This document shows, in pieces, positions 39,498 through 48,235 of a stretch of 64,000 nucleotides of DNA. The notes beneath the pieces were generated by a model. That model saw only the letters and a list, made by a program, of their open reading frames with translations, did no database searches and had not been told where the DNA came from. Source of the DNA: SYFT01 sp964471115 (GTDB lineage: Bacteria > Acidobacteriota > Vicinamibacteria > Vicinamibacterales > SCN-69-37); the NCBI GenBank assembly GCA_964471115.1, contig CAYYFE010000010.1:34844-98843 (forward strand). The letters run 5' to 3'. The stretch's first letter is position 1. Each line of letters opens with the position of its first letter. The position numbers and the translations under genes are program-made.

Positions 39498-40264
39498 CGA
39501 TCCGCCACCACCGTCACCGGCGACCCGGCCAGCCACAACAGCCCCAGCGTCTTCAGGCCGCCTTCCAGCCGTTCGGTGAACGCGCGTGAGCCCACGGCCT
39601 TGTGAAAGGCGATCGGCAGCACGAACTGGCGATGCACGTGGACGATCGAATAGCCGTGCGCCTGGAACGCCGCCCGCACGGATCGCTCTGACATCACACG
39701 GTACGACTCGACGGAGGCGCCAAACGCGCGGCGTGCGTGCCGGATGCCGCTTTCGACGGCCGCGGCGCTCGTGAGCGACGGGAAGTCGACGATCACACGC
39801 CGGCGGCTGACGCGGCACAACTCACCCACGCACCGCCGCCAGTCGGGCGTGTGCATCAGCACGCGCAGCGACACCGCGGCGTCAAAGGTCTCCGAGGGAA
39901 ACGGCAGCGCGTGGGCGTCGCCCACGTCAAACCTCGCCCGCTCGGCCACGCCCGCCTCGGCGGCGCGGCTGCGCGCGACATCGAGCATCTCGGCCGACGC
40001 ATCCACTCCCACCACCGACGCGCCGCGTTTGGCCAGGCCAATCGCCGCGCGGCCCGTGCCCGTGCCGACGTCCAGCACGTGCAGGCCCGCCAGCGGCGCG
40101 CCGGGTCGCGGAGCCTCGGCCAGACCGGCGAGCGATTCGGTCAGCAGGCGCTCCTGCGTTTCGAGCAACAGTTCGCCGATGGGGCCGCTGAACCGCAGCG
40201 CGTCAAACCCCTCGGCCACCTGCCGGTTGGCGTAGTGCGTGTAGCTGTAGTGCTGGCGGTTCAC
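39494..40264 (-). CDS. Class I SAM-dependent methyltransferase
   Basis: A 256-residue methyltransferase with motif I VLDVGTGTGRAAIGLA, VVGVDASAEML and FDAAVSLRVLMHT. GTG 40264 overlaps the preceding GT stop as GTGA. It probably methylates a sugar or lipid intermediate in this glycan region. Confidence 0.87.
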   Translation of the reverse strand: MNRQHYSYTHYANRQVAEGFDALRFSGPIGELLLETQERLLTESLAGLAEAPRPGAPLAGLHVLDVGTGTGRAAIGLAKRGASVVGVDASAEMLDVARSRAAEAGVAERARFDVGDAHALPFPSETFDAAVSLRVLMHTPDWRRCVGELCRVSRRRVIVDFPSLTSAAAVESGIRHARRAFGASVESYRVMSERSVRAAFQAHGYSIVHVHRQFVLPIAFHKAVGSRAFTERLEGGLKTLGLLWLAGSPVTVVADR

Positions 40265-41424
40265 GAGACCAGCACCTCGTACGCCCGGCGCGTCTTGTCG
40301 ACGAACGCCTCGTCGCTGTACTTCGTTTCGGCCAGCTCCCGCGCGCGAGCGCCAAGCGCGGCGGCGGACGGATCGGTCAACCCGCGCACCAGGCCGGCCG
40401 CCAGTCCCTCGGCCGTCGGCTCCACCAGAATCGCCACCTCATCATCGAGCACCTGGGTGTGCGTCCGCAGACGTGTGGCGACGATCGGCCGGCCGGCCCG
40501 CAGATACTGATAAATCTTGAGCGGCGTGTTCGTGCCGCTCGACCGCGGCGAGGCCAGCACGGTGGCGGCGTCGAGATACGCCGGGATGTCTTCGGCGGGC
40601 TTCTGCCCGGTGAACACCGCGATGTCGGCCAGTCCTTCGGCGGCCGCCGCCGCGCGCGCCGCGGCCACCTGCTCGGGGTCGCCGCCCACCATGACCAGCC
40701 GCGCGCCGGGCACTTGCGCAGCCGCCAGCCGCATTGCGCGATACAGCAGGTCGAGCCCCTGATACGCCTCGAACGTCCCCGTGTACAGCACGATGGGCGT
40801 CTGCGCGGTCATGCCCAACTGCTGCCGGATGGCCAGGCCCGTGCCGGCTGACGGCGCGGCGCCCGAGCCGGCGGCGTTTTCAATCAGGATCGTCGGCACC
40901 GGGATGTTCAGGGCCTTCACCGTATCGTCGAGGTCCTGGCAGATGACGATGACCGCCTGTGAGCGGCCGATCATCAACCGCTCAACCTTCTCGAACAGCC
41001 ACGCCAGCCACCGCGCGCGTCCGTACCCGAAGTTCGAGATCTGCTGCGGCAGGCTCGAGTGCATGTCGTAGAGGTGCGGCTTGCGCAGCACCGCGGCCAG
41101 GATCACGCCGATGACGCCGCCCTCTTCGTGGGAGTGGATGACGTCGTACTTCCGCGTCAACGCCAGGCGCACGGCCGTGAGCGACAACAACGCATCGAGG
41201 GGCACCTTGGCCCACGACGGGCCGATGCGCACGCGAGAGATGAACGGCGGCTTGAGGCTGCGGATGATGCGCAGGCCCGGCAGGTCCACGTCCTTGCCGA
41301 AGGGATACGTCACCAGATCCACCGTATGCCCGAGGCTGGTGAGCGCGCGGATGCGGTGGTATTCGGAAAACGGGGTTCCCCTGGGCTCAAAAAACGGCTC
41401 GGGGGCAATCATGAGAATGTGCAT
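40261..41424 (-). CDS. GT4 family glycosyltransferase
   Basis: A 387-residue GT-B enzyme. Seen are APEPFFEPRGTPFSEYHR near the start, VIHSHEEGG, and the donor-domain segment GTNTPLKIYQYLRAGRPIVATR that replaces the E-x7-E region. It is the first gene of a run (GT, methyltransferase, epimerase, acyltransferase, GT, ttcA, dtd, barrel) with overlaps, and divergent from the flippase-like gene. Confidence 0.88.
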   Translation of the reverse strand: MHILMIAPEPFFEPRGTPFSEYHRIRALTSLGHTVDLVTYPFGKDVDLPGLRIIRSLKPPFISRVRIGPSWAKVPLDALLSLTAVRLALTRKYDVIHSHEEGGVIGVILAAVLRKPHLYDMHSSLPQQISNFGYGRARWLAWLFEKVERLMIGRSQAVIVICQDLDDTVKALNIPVPTILIENAAGSGAAPSAGTGLAIRQQLGMTAQTPIVLYTGTFEAYQGLDLLYRAMRLAAAQVPGARLVMVGGDPEQVAAARAAAAAEGLADIAVFTGQKPAEDIPAYLDAATVLASPRSSGTNTPLKIYQYLRAGRPIVATRLRTHTQVLDDEVAILVEPTAEGLAAGLVRGLTDPSAAALGARARELAETKYSDEAFVDKTRRAYEVLVS

Positions 41425-41486
41425 GCAGGCGTGGGCGTGGTGCCCGGCTGCGCGCGGCGGGCGATGTGATTGTAGGATACACCGCT

Positions 41487-42476
41487 GTGACTGCCTCGCG
41501 CGCCAGGCGCGGCCCGTGGCTGTGGGTCTTCAAGGGACTCGTCTCGGGCGGCCTGTTGTACCTGCTGTTCTCCCGGGTCGACGTCGCCCGGCTCTGGGCG
41601 CTGACGCGCACGGCGTCATGGACGTGGCTGGGCGCCGCGCTGGGCCTCTACCTGCTCATGGTGGTCGTCTCCGCCTGGCGGTGGCACCTGCTGCTCTCGG
41701 CGCAGCACGTGGCCGCGACGCTGCCGCGCCTCCTGCGGTCGTACCTGGTGGCGACCTTCTTCAACAACTTCCTGCCGTCGAACATCGGCGGCGACGTCAT
41801 CCGCATCCGTGATACCGCCGGCGCGGCCGGCTCCAAGACGCTGGCGACGACGGTGGTGCTGGTTGACCGCGGGATCGGCCTGCTGGGGCTCGTGTTCGTG
41901 GCCGCGCTGGGGGCGTCGCTGACGGCGCGGGCCAGCGATACGCTGGGCCCCAGCGGTCCGGCACTGTTGTGGCTGGCCGTCATCGCCGGCGTCGGGCTGG
42001 CCGTGCCCATCATCCTGTGGCCCGAATGGGTGGGCCGGCTCCTGCACCCACTCAAGACGCTGCACCAGGAATGGGTCGAGGAGCGCATCACGCGCCTGGT
42101 CGGGGCCCTGGCGAAGTTCCGCAGCGCGCCGGGCGCGTTGGGCCTGGGCCTGGCCGGCGCGATTGTCGTGCAGGCGATCCTCGTCGGCTTCTACGCCGCG
42201 ATTGCCGCGGCCCTCGGCGTGCCCGTGCCCACCGCGCATCTGGCCATTCTCGTGCCCCTCTCGTTCATCGTCCAGATGGCGCCACTCTCGGTCAACGGCT
42301 TCGGCGTGCGCGAAGCGACGTTTGGCGTCTACTTCACCCGCCTCGGCCTGCCGCTTGAATCCGCGCTGGCCGTCTCCCTCATCGGGGCCGTGCTCATCAT
42401 GCTCTTCTCGACCACCGGCGCGGTGGCGTACCTCACGGCGCCGCGCGCGGAGCGTGTCCACACAGTAGGCATGTAG
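41487..42476 (+). CDS. LPG-synthase transmembrane / flippase-like protein (UPF0104, AglD-type)
   Basis: A multi-pass membrane protein of about 329 residues with seven to eight hydrophobic segments. The family marks NNFLPSNIGGDVIRI and APLSVNGFGVREATFGVYF are present. Homologues are MprF-like lipid flippases or glycolipid-processing partners. GTG 41487, with GGA upstream, is preferred; GTG 41466 is an alternative. The C-terminal residues HTVGM and the stop come from the dispersed repeat, so the last residues differ from the ancestral protein. Confidence 0.83.
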   Translation: MTASRARRGPWLWVFKGLVSGGLLYLLFSRVDVARLWALTRTASWTWLGAALGLYLLMVVVSAWRWHLLLSAQHVAATLPRLLRSYLVATFFNNFLPSNIGGDVIRIRDTAGAAGSKTLATTVVLVDRGIGLLGLVFVAALGASLTARASDTLGPSGPALLWLAVIAGVGLAVPIILWPEWVGRLLHPLKTLHQEWVEERITRLVGALAKFRSAPGALGLGLAGAIVVQAILVGFYAAIAAALGVPVPTAHLAILVPLSFIVQMAPLSVNGFGVREATFGVYFTRLGLPLESALAVSLIGAVLIMLFSTTGAVAYLTAPRAERVHTVGM

Positions 42477-42485
42477 GCATGTAGG
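42461..42485 (+). repeat. Dispersed 3'-end repeat, overlapping the flippase stop
   Basis: Same 25-base unit as at 8207. The reading frame runs into it and stops at TAG 42474-42476. Confidence 0.9.
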
Positions 42486-42492
42486 TTAGGGC

Positions 42493-42522
42493 TGCTCACA
42501 ACGAGGATTGGAGGGCTGGGAG
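42493..42522. repeat. CACAACGAG...GGGCTGGGAGGAA block, copy 1
   Basis: About 28 bases shared with 56702-56730: CACAACGAG, six variable bases, then GGGCTGGGAGGAA. It marks a second conserved part of the repeat-bearing intergenic element. Confidence 0.7.
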
Positions 42523-42631
42523 GAAGGCCTGCTGCTGGCTTTGAACAGCGGTGGGTGCCCGGCGGCAGCCACCGCTGATCCACGCTGAACAGAAGCTCCG
42601 TGCCCCCGCGCCTCCTGTGAAGGTTTGCGCT

Positions 42632-42656
42632 CCTACATGCCTACATGTCTACTGTG
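42632..42656 (-). repeat. Dispersed 3'-end repeat, tandem copy 1
   Basis: Minus-oriented copy with one change (CATGTCTACTG). Confidence 0.85.
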
Positions 42657-42737
42657 CTGACAAGCATTGTCGGCCAGCGCCGGTCGAGGCCCCGCAGCAG
42701 CCCCGCGCCCCCGCGCCTCCTGTGAAGCCTTGGAGTT

Positions 42738-42762
42738 CCTACATGCCTACATGCCTACTGTG
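42738..42762 (-). repeat. Dispersed 3'-end repeat, tandem copy 2
   Basis: Exact minus-oriented copy, 106 bases after the previous one. Confidence 0.88.
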
Positions 42763-42844
42763 CTGACAAGCATTGCCGGCCAGCGCCGGTCGAGGCCCAG
42801 CAGAAGCCCCGCGCCCCCGCGCCTCCTGTGAAGCCTTGCGCTCT

Positions 42845-42869
42845 CCTACATGCCTACATGCCTACTGTG
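42845..42869 (-). repeat. Dispersed 3'-end repeat, tandem copy 3
   Basis: Exact minus-oriented copy, 107 bases after copy 2. Confidence 0.88.
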
Positions 42870-42886
42870 TTGACAGGCGTTGCGCT

Positions 42887-42903
42887 CCTACATGCCTACT
42901 GTG
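42887..42903 (-). repeat. Dispersed 3'-end repeat, short copy
   Basis: Seventeen-base version with one octamer fewer, eight bases beyond the membrane glycosyltransferase stop. Confidence 0.85.
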
Positions 42904-42910
42904 CTGACAA

Positions 42911-44767
42911 TCAGCGAACGACGATCGGCGTGGCCCGAACACCCAGATACCGCGTGTCGGTGCCGCCGTCGCGTTCGGCCGGCACGAAGCCGCTATCGGT
43001 GGCGATGGCCAGTTTCCAGATGTAGCTCACGTTGCCGAACTTCTTGTATGGGAAGCCCGGCGGCAGCGCGAACTGCACGACGGTGCGCTGTGACGGCGCC
43101 AGTGAGACACGCTGGCGTTCGCCATTGAGATCCACGTCGACGTTCACGGGCAGGTACGGTCCGGCCTCCAAGCCGATCTCGAGCCGGCGTTCCTGTTCAT
43201 TGGTCCGCACCAGCAGCTGCGCGCGCGACTCGCCGCGCGTCCAGAAACTGACGCCGTCAGCTTCCTGCAGGTAGGAATTCTTGTCGAGATACATCAACTG
43301 AAACCGCGGATCGCGGCCAAACGGCCGGACCATCAGCGCGCCTTCGGTGGTGACCGGCAGGTCGTTGTAGTTGGTCAGTTCCGGCGGAAGCAGACGCAGC
43401 GGACCGCTGAATGCGCGATCGCCTGGGCGCATCGAGGTGTCGAACGGGCTGACGATCATCGGGGCCACGAAGAGGCCGCCAATCACCCACGGCATGATTG
43501 CCGCGGTCATCGACCGCAGTGGCGGCAACACGAACACCGCGATGCCGTAGCCGCCCATCAGGTAGCGGTTCCCCACCGACCCGCCGCCGCCGAAATACGA
43601 ATACGGCTGCGTGACGATGAAGAAGAGGCCTTGGAACAGAACACTCGCGAACACGAGCCATTGCCACGAGCGTTGCCGGCGCCCCGAAAGCGCCAGCGCA
43701 ATCGTCGCGAACATCAACGGAAAGAAATACGGCAACACGCCGCCGTAGCGGCCCACGACGAAGTAGCCGAGGTTGGCGCGCAGGTTCGACCAGAACATCT
43801 GGCTGTCGAACCACACATCGGTCAGTGCCTCGCTGGTCGAGCGCGGGTCGCAGACCTCCAGTCCTTGTCCCGGCTGCTCGAACGGATACTGGCCGTAACA
43901 CGTCGTGCGCTCGCCGCCCTGGTAATTCCACTCACCGGAAATCACGGTGTTGGCGCCCCACCAGAGGCCCGCCGTCAGAGTGAACGCCGCGGCGACCAGG
44001 CCGGCCGTCCGCCACTCGCGATGCCAGAGCAGCCACGCGCCGATCGGTGCGCCGAGCAACGCGTTGGTGGGTTTCGAGAACGCGAGAATGCCGATGAGCA
44101 CCGCCGCCACCACGTCCGACCAGGGCCCGCGCAGCCAGCTTGCGCGCCGGCTGCCGCCTTCGGGCGTCACGAACTTGTAGAGCCAGCAGAAATAGGCCGC
44201 AAGTCCGACGATGCAGTTGAAGAGCTCCGGGGCGATCCACGACCAGTAGACGGGGACGACGGTCGGGATGAAGAACCCGGCCGCGAGCACCGCGCTGACC
44301 GCCGGCGACGAGCGCGCGCTGAGGAAAACATACGCCAGCCAGACGCCCAGCGTCAGCAGCAGTGCGTTGAACAGGTAGAACCCGTTGGTGCCGAACACGG
44401 CTACGAACGGCGCGGCAAACAGCGGATACACGAACGACTTGCCGAAGAACAGGCGGTCGGGCGCCGGGTCCGGCTGGCCGTCAACGCTGCCACGTTTGAG
44501 GAAGACGCCGCTTGGCCCCAGCGGAAACTCGGCGCGCGTGCGCTGGATGTCCTCCGCGCGATACTCCAGATCGAGGTCATGCACGAGGCTCTGGCCGATC
44601 AGGTAGTAGGTGGCCTCGTCGCTTTGAAAACCTGGCGTGGCGGTGGGATCAACCGTCGTGCGGCGCACACCAACCGGATCGACCATCAGCGAGGCGCCGC
44701 CAAACACGAGCAGCACCGCGAGGGCCAGCCCGGCGCCCACGCGATGGCGCGTCGACAACCGGCTCAC
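42911..44767 (-). CDS. Multi-pass membrane glycosyltransferase-like protein (GT39/ArnT-like)
   Basis: A 618-residue integral membrane protein with 10-12 transmembrane helices in its first 430 residues and a soluble beta-rich C-terminal domain (about 470-618). Early in the chain, a loop reads SDEATYYLIGQSL, compatible with the acidic first loop of GT-C enzymes. Such proteins transfer sugars from polyprenyl phosphate on the outer face. Assignment to a specific family is uncertain. GTG 44767 overlaps the GT4 stop as GTGA. Its 3' end abuts the repeat region. Confidence 0.7.
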   Translation of the reverse strand: MSRLSTRHRVGAGLALAVLLVFGGASLMVDPVGVRRTTVDPTATPGFQSDEATYYLIGQSLVHDLDLEYRAEDIQRTRAEFPLGPSGVFLKRGSVDGQPDPAPDRLFFGKSFVYPLFAAPFVAVFGTNGFYLFNALLLTLGVWLAYVFLSARSSPAVSAVLAAGFFIPTVVPVYWSWIAPELFNCIVGLAAYFCWLYKFVTPEGGSRRASWLRGPWSDVVAAVLIGILAFSKPTNALLGAPIGAWLLWHREWRTAGLVAAAFTLTAGLWWGANTVISGEWNYQGGERTTCYGQYPFEQPGQGLEVCDPRSTSEALTDVWFDSQMFWSNLRANLGYFVVGRYGGVLPYFFPLMFATIALALSGRRQRSWQWLVFASVLFQGLFFIVTQPYSYFGGGGSVGNRYLMGGYGIAVFVLPPLRSMTAAIMPWVIGGLFVAPMIVSPFDTSMRPGDRAFSGPLRLLPPELTNYNDLPVTTEGALMVRPFGRDPRFQLMYLDKNSYLQEADGVSFWTRGESRAQLLVRTNEQERRLEIGLEAGPYLPVNVDVDLNGERQRVSLAPSQRTVVQFALPPGFPYKKFGNVSYIWKLAIATDSGFVPAERDGGTDTRYLGVRATPIVVR

Positions 44768-45969
44768 GATGAGGCCCCGCGCGTCAGAAACGCCAGGGCA
44801 TCCTGTTCGGCCAATCGGCGCCGCGTGCGCCGCGAATCGTCATGGAGGCGCGTGTAGAGCGTTTCCATCTTGTTGACGAACAGCTGGATATCGAACGACT
44901 CGGCCGTCCGCCGCGCGGCACCGCCCAACCGCTCCCGCGTCGCCCCATCGTCCATCAGCCGGATGATGGCGCCGGCCAGGGCGGGTGCGTCGCGCCGCGG
45001 CACCATGACCGCGTCGGTTTCAGGCGTGAGGACCTCACACAACCCGTCGGCGTCGGTCGACACAATCGCCTTCCCCGCCGCCAGGGCCTCGAACACGGTC
45101 AGTGGCGTGCCTTCCCACAACGAGGGAAACACCGAGACGTCGAAGGCCGCCAGGACGCGGCGGACGTCCTTGACGAACCCGCCGAACACGAAGCGTTCGC
45201 CAAGCTGGAGCCGGGCCGCCTGGGCCTGAAGACTGCCGAGCAGCGGGCCTTCGCCAAACAGGAAGAACCGGGCGTGCGGGCGCGCATCGAGCACCAGGCG
45301 CGCGGCGTCGACCAGATATTCGTTGCCCTTCGAGTCGTGCAGACGTGTGACGGTGCCCATCACCACGTCGTCCGGTCCGATGCCGAGTTCGGCGCGCGCG
45401 GCGGTGCGTTCCTCCGGGGTCGCCGGCCGGCCGAACTCGTCGAGCGGCGCGCCGAGGTAGACCACGCGGACTCGCGCGGGGCGCACCCGCCTGGCGTTGA
45501 TCACGAACTCGGCCGTGCTCTTCGACACGGCAATGGCCACGTCGGTGAAGGGCTCCAGCACCGTGTCGGCCACCTTCTGGAACCACGGCGTCGTCGTGAG
45601 GTTGGCGTGTTCGTGCAGGACGACCGGAATGCCGCGGACGGCGGCGACGAGGCGTCCGAACGTCGTGGCGCCGTACCCGTGCAGGTGCAGCACGTCCACC
45701 TGGCGCTGGTCGACGATCCGAAGCAGATCGTTGAAGGTCCGCGGATCAAATTTCCCGCGCTGGAGGTACGTGATGTCGATGCCCAGGGCGTCGAGGGTTT
45801 CCTCCGACAGGTCCTTCTTGCGCAGGCTGACCAGCGCCACCCGGAAGCGCTCCCGGTCGAAACGCGGGATCATCCATGCAAAAAGGCGCTTGACGCCATG
45901 CATTCTTGAACCTTCCCAGCCCAGGTGGTCGCAGACGTGCAGGATGTTCAGGGGGCGGGGTGCTGGCAT
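44764..45969 (-). CDS. GT4 family glycosyltransferase
   Basis: A 401-residue GT-B enzyme: CDHLGWEGSRMHGVKRLFAW near the N-terminus, VLHLHGYGATTFGR and LHEHANLT in the acceptor domain, GTVTRLHDSKGNEYLVDA and the donor E-x7-E region FPSLWEGTPLTVFEALAAG. It probably works with the downstream membrane glycosyltransferase. It is divergent from the lipoprotein gene at 46060. Confidence 0.88.
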   Translation of the reverse strand: MPAPRPLNILHVCDHLGWEGSRMHGVKRLFAWMIPRFDRERFRVALVSLRKKDLSEETLDALGIDITYLQRGKFDPRTFNDLLRIVDQRQVDVLHLHGYGATTFGRLVAAVRGIPVVLHEHANLTTTPWFQKVADTVLEPFTDVAIAVSKSTAEFVINARRVRPARVRVVYLGAPLDEFGRPATPEERTAARAELGIGPDDVVMGTVTRLHDSKGNEYLVDAARLVLDARPHARFFLFGEGPLLGSLQAQAARLQLGERFVFGGFVKDVRRVLAAFDVSVFPSLWEGTPLTVFEALAAGKAIVSTDADGLCEVLTPETDAVMVPRRDAPALAGAIIRLMDDGATRERLGGAARRTAESFDIQLFVNKMETLYTRLHDDSRRTRRRLAEQDALAFLTRGASS

Positions 45970-46059
45970 CGGTTTCGCAGTGATCGACCGCTGGTCATTC
46001 TACCGCGAAGGCTGTTGGCCTCCGCGGCAGCGGCCGATACCCCTTGTATTCAGGTGTCT

Positions 46060-47238
46060 ATGACGACTCGTTCCTCCTTCGTGCGTGCCGCGGTTGTGCC
46101 CGCGCTGCTGGCGATCGCCGCCGGGGCGTGTGAGCACTCGAAAACGAGCAACCCCTTGAGCCCGCTCATCGCAGGCCCCATTGAGGGGGTGACCATCACC
46201 GTCCCGGTGCTGCTCGAGCCCGAGCCGGGCCGGAAATTCAAGCCGGACCAGCAGCCGCTGACCCTGCTCATTGAGAACCCCGAGTCGAACAGCCCGCGTC
46301 CGTTCAAGCTGCGCATCGAGATGGCGACCGACGCGCAGTTTTCCGGCGCGGTCGTCTCGCGCGAGGGCCTGGAGCCCGGCCCCAACGGCCGTACGTCGTT
46401 CCGCCTGCCCGATGCCCTGCCGCCGGGCCGCATCTACTACTGGCGCGTGCGGGCGGAGGACGGCGCCAACTCCAGCAACTACAGCACGACGCGTTCCTTC
46501 GAAGTACTCGAACCGGTGGTGATTGGGGCGCCGCGCCCCACCAGCCCGGTGGCGGGGGCCCGGGTGGCCAGCCGGCAACCCGACCTCGTCGTCGCCAATG
46601 CCACGGTCAGCGGGCCACACCTGCCGTTGAAGTATTTTTTCGAAGTGGCCACCGACGCGGCCTTCGGCACTCGGGTAGCGTTTGAAGAGCGGTCACCCGG
46701 CGCTCTCGAGACCACGTTGACCATGCCGCACACGCTGCCGTACGACACCCTGCACTACTGGCGGGTTCGCGTCTCCGACAGCGAGGTGACGGGTGCGTGG
46801 TCGGCCACCGAGTCGTTCCGGACACCGCTTGCGCCGACGGTGACCCCGCCCGGAGGCGGCGGCACTCCCGGCACGCCGGGCAACTGCGCACTCAGTGACG
46901 GTAACGCCATCGTGCAGTGCATCGCTGCGAAATACCCGGCCTACTTGGTGGGGGGCATCAGCCTCCATCAGCGCGAAACGAACATGGCGTTCCTGCGCGA
47001 CCGCATCATTGAAGCGGGTATCTGTGGCGGCCTCGACCTGGCGTGGAACCTCAAGCGCGGGGTCGGTCCGCACAGCATCGACGCGCTCGCGTGGCGTGTG
47101 GGCGGACGCGACGAAGTCGTGGACATCGGCGCCGGGTTCGACGACACCAGCACCACCCTGCGTCTGCAGTGGATCATCGTCTCCGGGCCGCCTGGATACG
47201 ACCGCTACTCTCCGCGACCGAACTGCAGCGGATCTTAA
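46060..47238 (+). CDS. FN3-like lipoprotein with ICGGLD C-terminal domain (paralogue A)
   Basis: A 392-residue lipoprotein with lipobox AAGAC (Cys24). Two Ig/fibronectin-like domains follow, about 45-150 and 152-258, each with the YYWRVR or HYWRVR strand. A Gly/Pro linker (264-274) leads to a C-terminal domain (about 282-389) whose marks are FLRDR-x-IEAGICGGLD-x-AWN, KRG-x-GP, DA-x-AWR, VVDI, GFDD and IIV-x-GP-x-GY. The same domain ends the protein at 48236. No known family recognised; a surface or periplasmic role in glycan assembly or binding is possible. Confidence 0.78.
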   Translation: MTTRSSFVRAAVVPALLAIAAGACEHSKTSNPLSPLIAGPIEGVTITVPVLLEPEPGRKFKPDQQPLTLLIENPESNSPRPFKLRIEMATDAQFSGAVVSREGLEPGPNGRTSFRLPDALPPGRIYYWRVRAEDGANSSNYSTTRSFEVLEPVVIGAPRPTSPVAGARVASRQPDLVVANATVSGPHLPLKYFFEVATDAAFGTRVAFEERSPGALETTLTMPHTLPYDTLHYWRVRVSDSEVTGAWSATESFRTPLAPTVTPPGGGGTPGTPGNCALSDGNAIVQCIAAKYPAYLVGGISLHQRETNMAFLRDRIIEAGICGGLDLAWNLKRGVGPHSIDALAWRVGGRDEVVDIGAGFDDTSTTLRLQWIIVSGPPGYDRYSPRPNCSGS

Positions 47239-47240
47239 GG

Positions 47241-47382
47241 GTCCTGGGGTCCAGGGTCCAGGGTCCAGGGTTCTGGGGGCCGGGGGCAGGCATAAAGACA
47301 AAGGGCCCGGGGAGCTGACCTCCCCGGGCCCTTTGCATGTTCGAACCCTGGACCCAGGACCTTAGGACCCTGGACCCTTTCG
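47241..47382. repeat. GGGTCCA direct repeats flanking a terminator
   Basis: GGGTCCA repeats three or four times at about 47254-47275, and the inverse CCCTGGACCC recurs at about 47346-47382, on either side of the hairpin at 47300. The arms can pair with each other. Confidence 0.65.
47300..47334. terminator. Strong bidirectional hairpin terminator
   Basis: AAAGGGCCCGGGGAG and CTCCCCGGGCCCTTT form a perfect 15-base stem with loop CTGAC, between the convergent lipoprotein A and barrel genes. Confidence 0.8.
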
Positions 47383-47391
47383 ATCTCGGAC

Positions 47392-48132
47392 CTAGAATCG
47401 CAGTCTCAACCCGAACCCGTACTGGAAGCCGCCCATCTCGATCTTGCCGCCTTCGACCACGTCGCTGTCGACGCTGGCTGAGGAGTAGCGGGCGAACACG
47501 CCCACGCCGGCGTTCTTGATGATGAGGTAGCGCAGATCGACGCCGCCATGGAACCCCGTGGTGGACTCATCGATGGTCGTCTGCGTGACCCCGGACAGGT
47601 TCGTGGTGTTGGTCGCCACGGTGAAGCCCGACAACACGTCCTGCTTCACGCTGAAAAACGATGGGCCGCCGTAGAGGATGACGTCGAACTTGTCGGTCAC
47701 CGGCTGGATCCAGAACGCCGACAGGCGAATCTGGGTTTCCTCGCGCTCGAGGCCTTCCGCGGTCGTCGACCGCGCCACGAACGTGTCGAAGAACAGCGGG
47801 TCCGGGATGGACGCATTCAGCGTCGAGCTGCTGGTGTCGGTGTACCGCGACCACCCGCCGCCAACCGCCAGGTTGCTCCACACGCGCACACCCGCTTCAA
47901 TGTCCACAATACGCTCGGCGCCCACGCCGACCGTCGATTCGAACGTGGCCGTCTCGTCATACAGCGACGAGGACCCACTGATTGTCAGCGTTCGGGCCTT
48001 GGTCTGCTGGCCGAAGCTCACCCCGGCGAACACCCGGTCCGCCGACTGCAGCATCTGCGCGGCCGCCTCCTGGACGCCCGCCGCCAGAAGCACCCCCGCC
48101 ATCACCATTCCGATTCGCACCACCGGCTTCAT
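47392..48132 (-). CDS. Predicted outer-membrane beta-barrel
   Basis: A 246-residue exported protein with a signal peptide to about EAAAQ (residue 25). The mature part is made of alternating strands, with aromatic girdle residues and the terminal motif FGLRLRF, ending in Phe as in proteins inserted by BamA. It is an OmpW/OmpX-like small barrel of unknown function. It sits between the two paralogous lipoproteins and is divergent from paralogue B. Confidence 0.72.
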   Translation of the reverse strand: MKPVVRIGMVMAGVLLAAGVQEAAAQMLQSADRVFAGVSFGQQTKARTLTISGSSSLYDETATFESTVGVGAERIVDIEAGVRVWSNLAVGGGWSRYTDTSSSTLNASIPDPLFFDTFVARSTTAEGLEREETQIRLSAFWIQPVTDKFDVILYGGPSFFSVKQDVLSGFTVATNTTNLSGVTQTTIDESTTGFHGGVDLRYLIIKNAGVGVFARYSSASVDSDVVEGGKIEMGGFQYGFGLRLRF

Positions 48133-48235
48133 CGACACCTCAGCAATTTTCTGCAGGTAACCTGCCGTCCGGCATGGTAGCACGGCCCCGACACTCTTCT
48201 TGACAGCCGTACGGACCACACGTAGTCTGGACAGC

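Larger units (their letters stand above)
42486..42910. repeat. Gene-free repeat region with 106-base tandem units
   Basis: Over 400 bases with no supported gene between convergent genes. It holds a hairpin (CAGCGGTGG ... CCACCGCTG at about 42546-42577) and 2.7 tandem units of 106-107 bases. Each unit has GCCCCCGCGCCTCCTGTGAAG, the CCTACATGCCTACATG repeat, then CTGTGCTGACAAGCATTG and GGCCAGCGCCGGTCGAGGC. Unit phase points at 42651, 42757 and 42864. Confidence 0.85.

Noticed and set aside
42632..42903. CRISPR-like spacing of short repeats
   Set aside because: The spacers are themselves repeats (106-base tandem units), the repeat is not of CRISPR type, and no cas gene is present.
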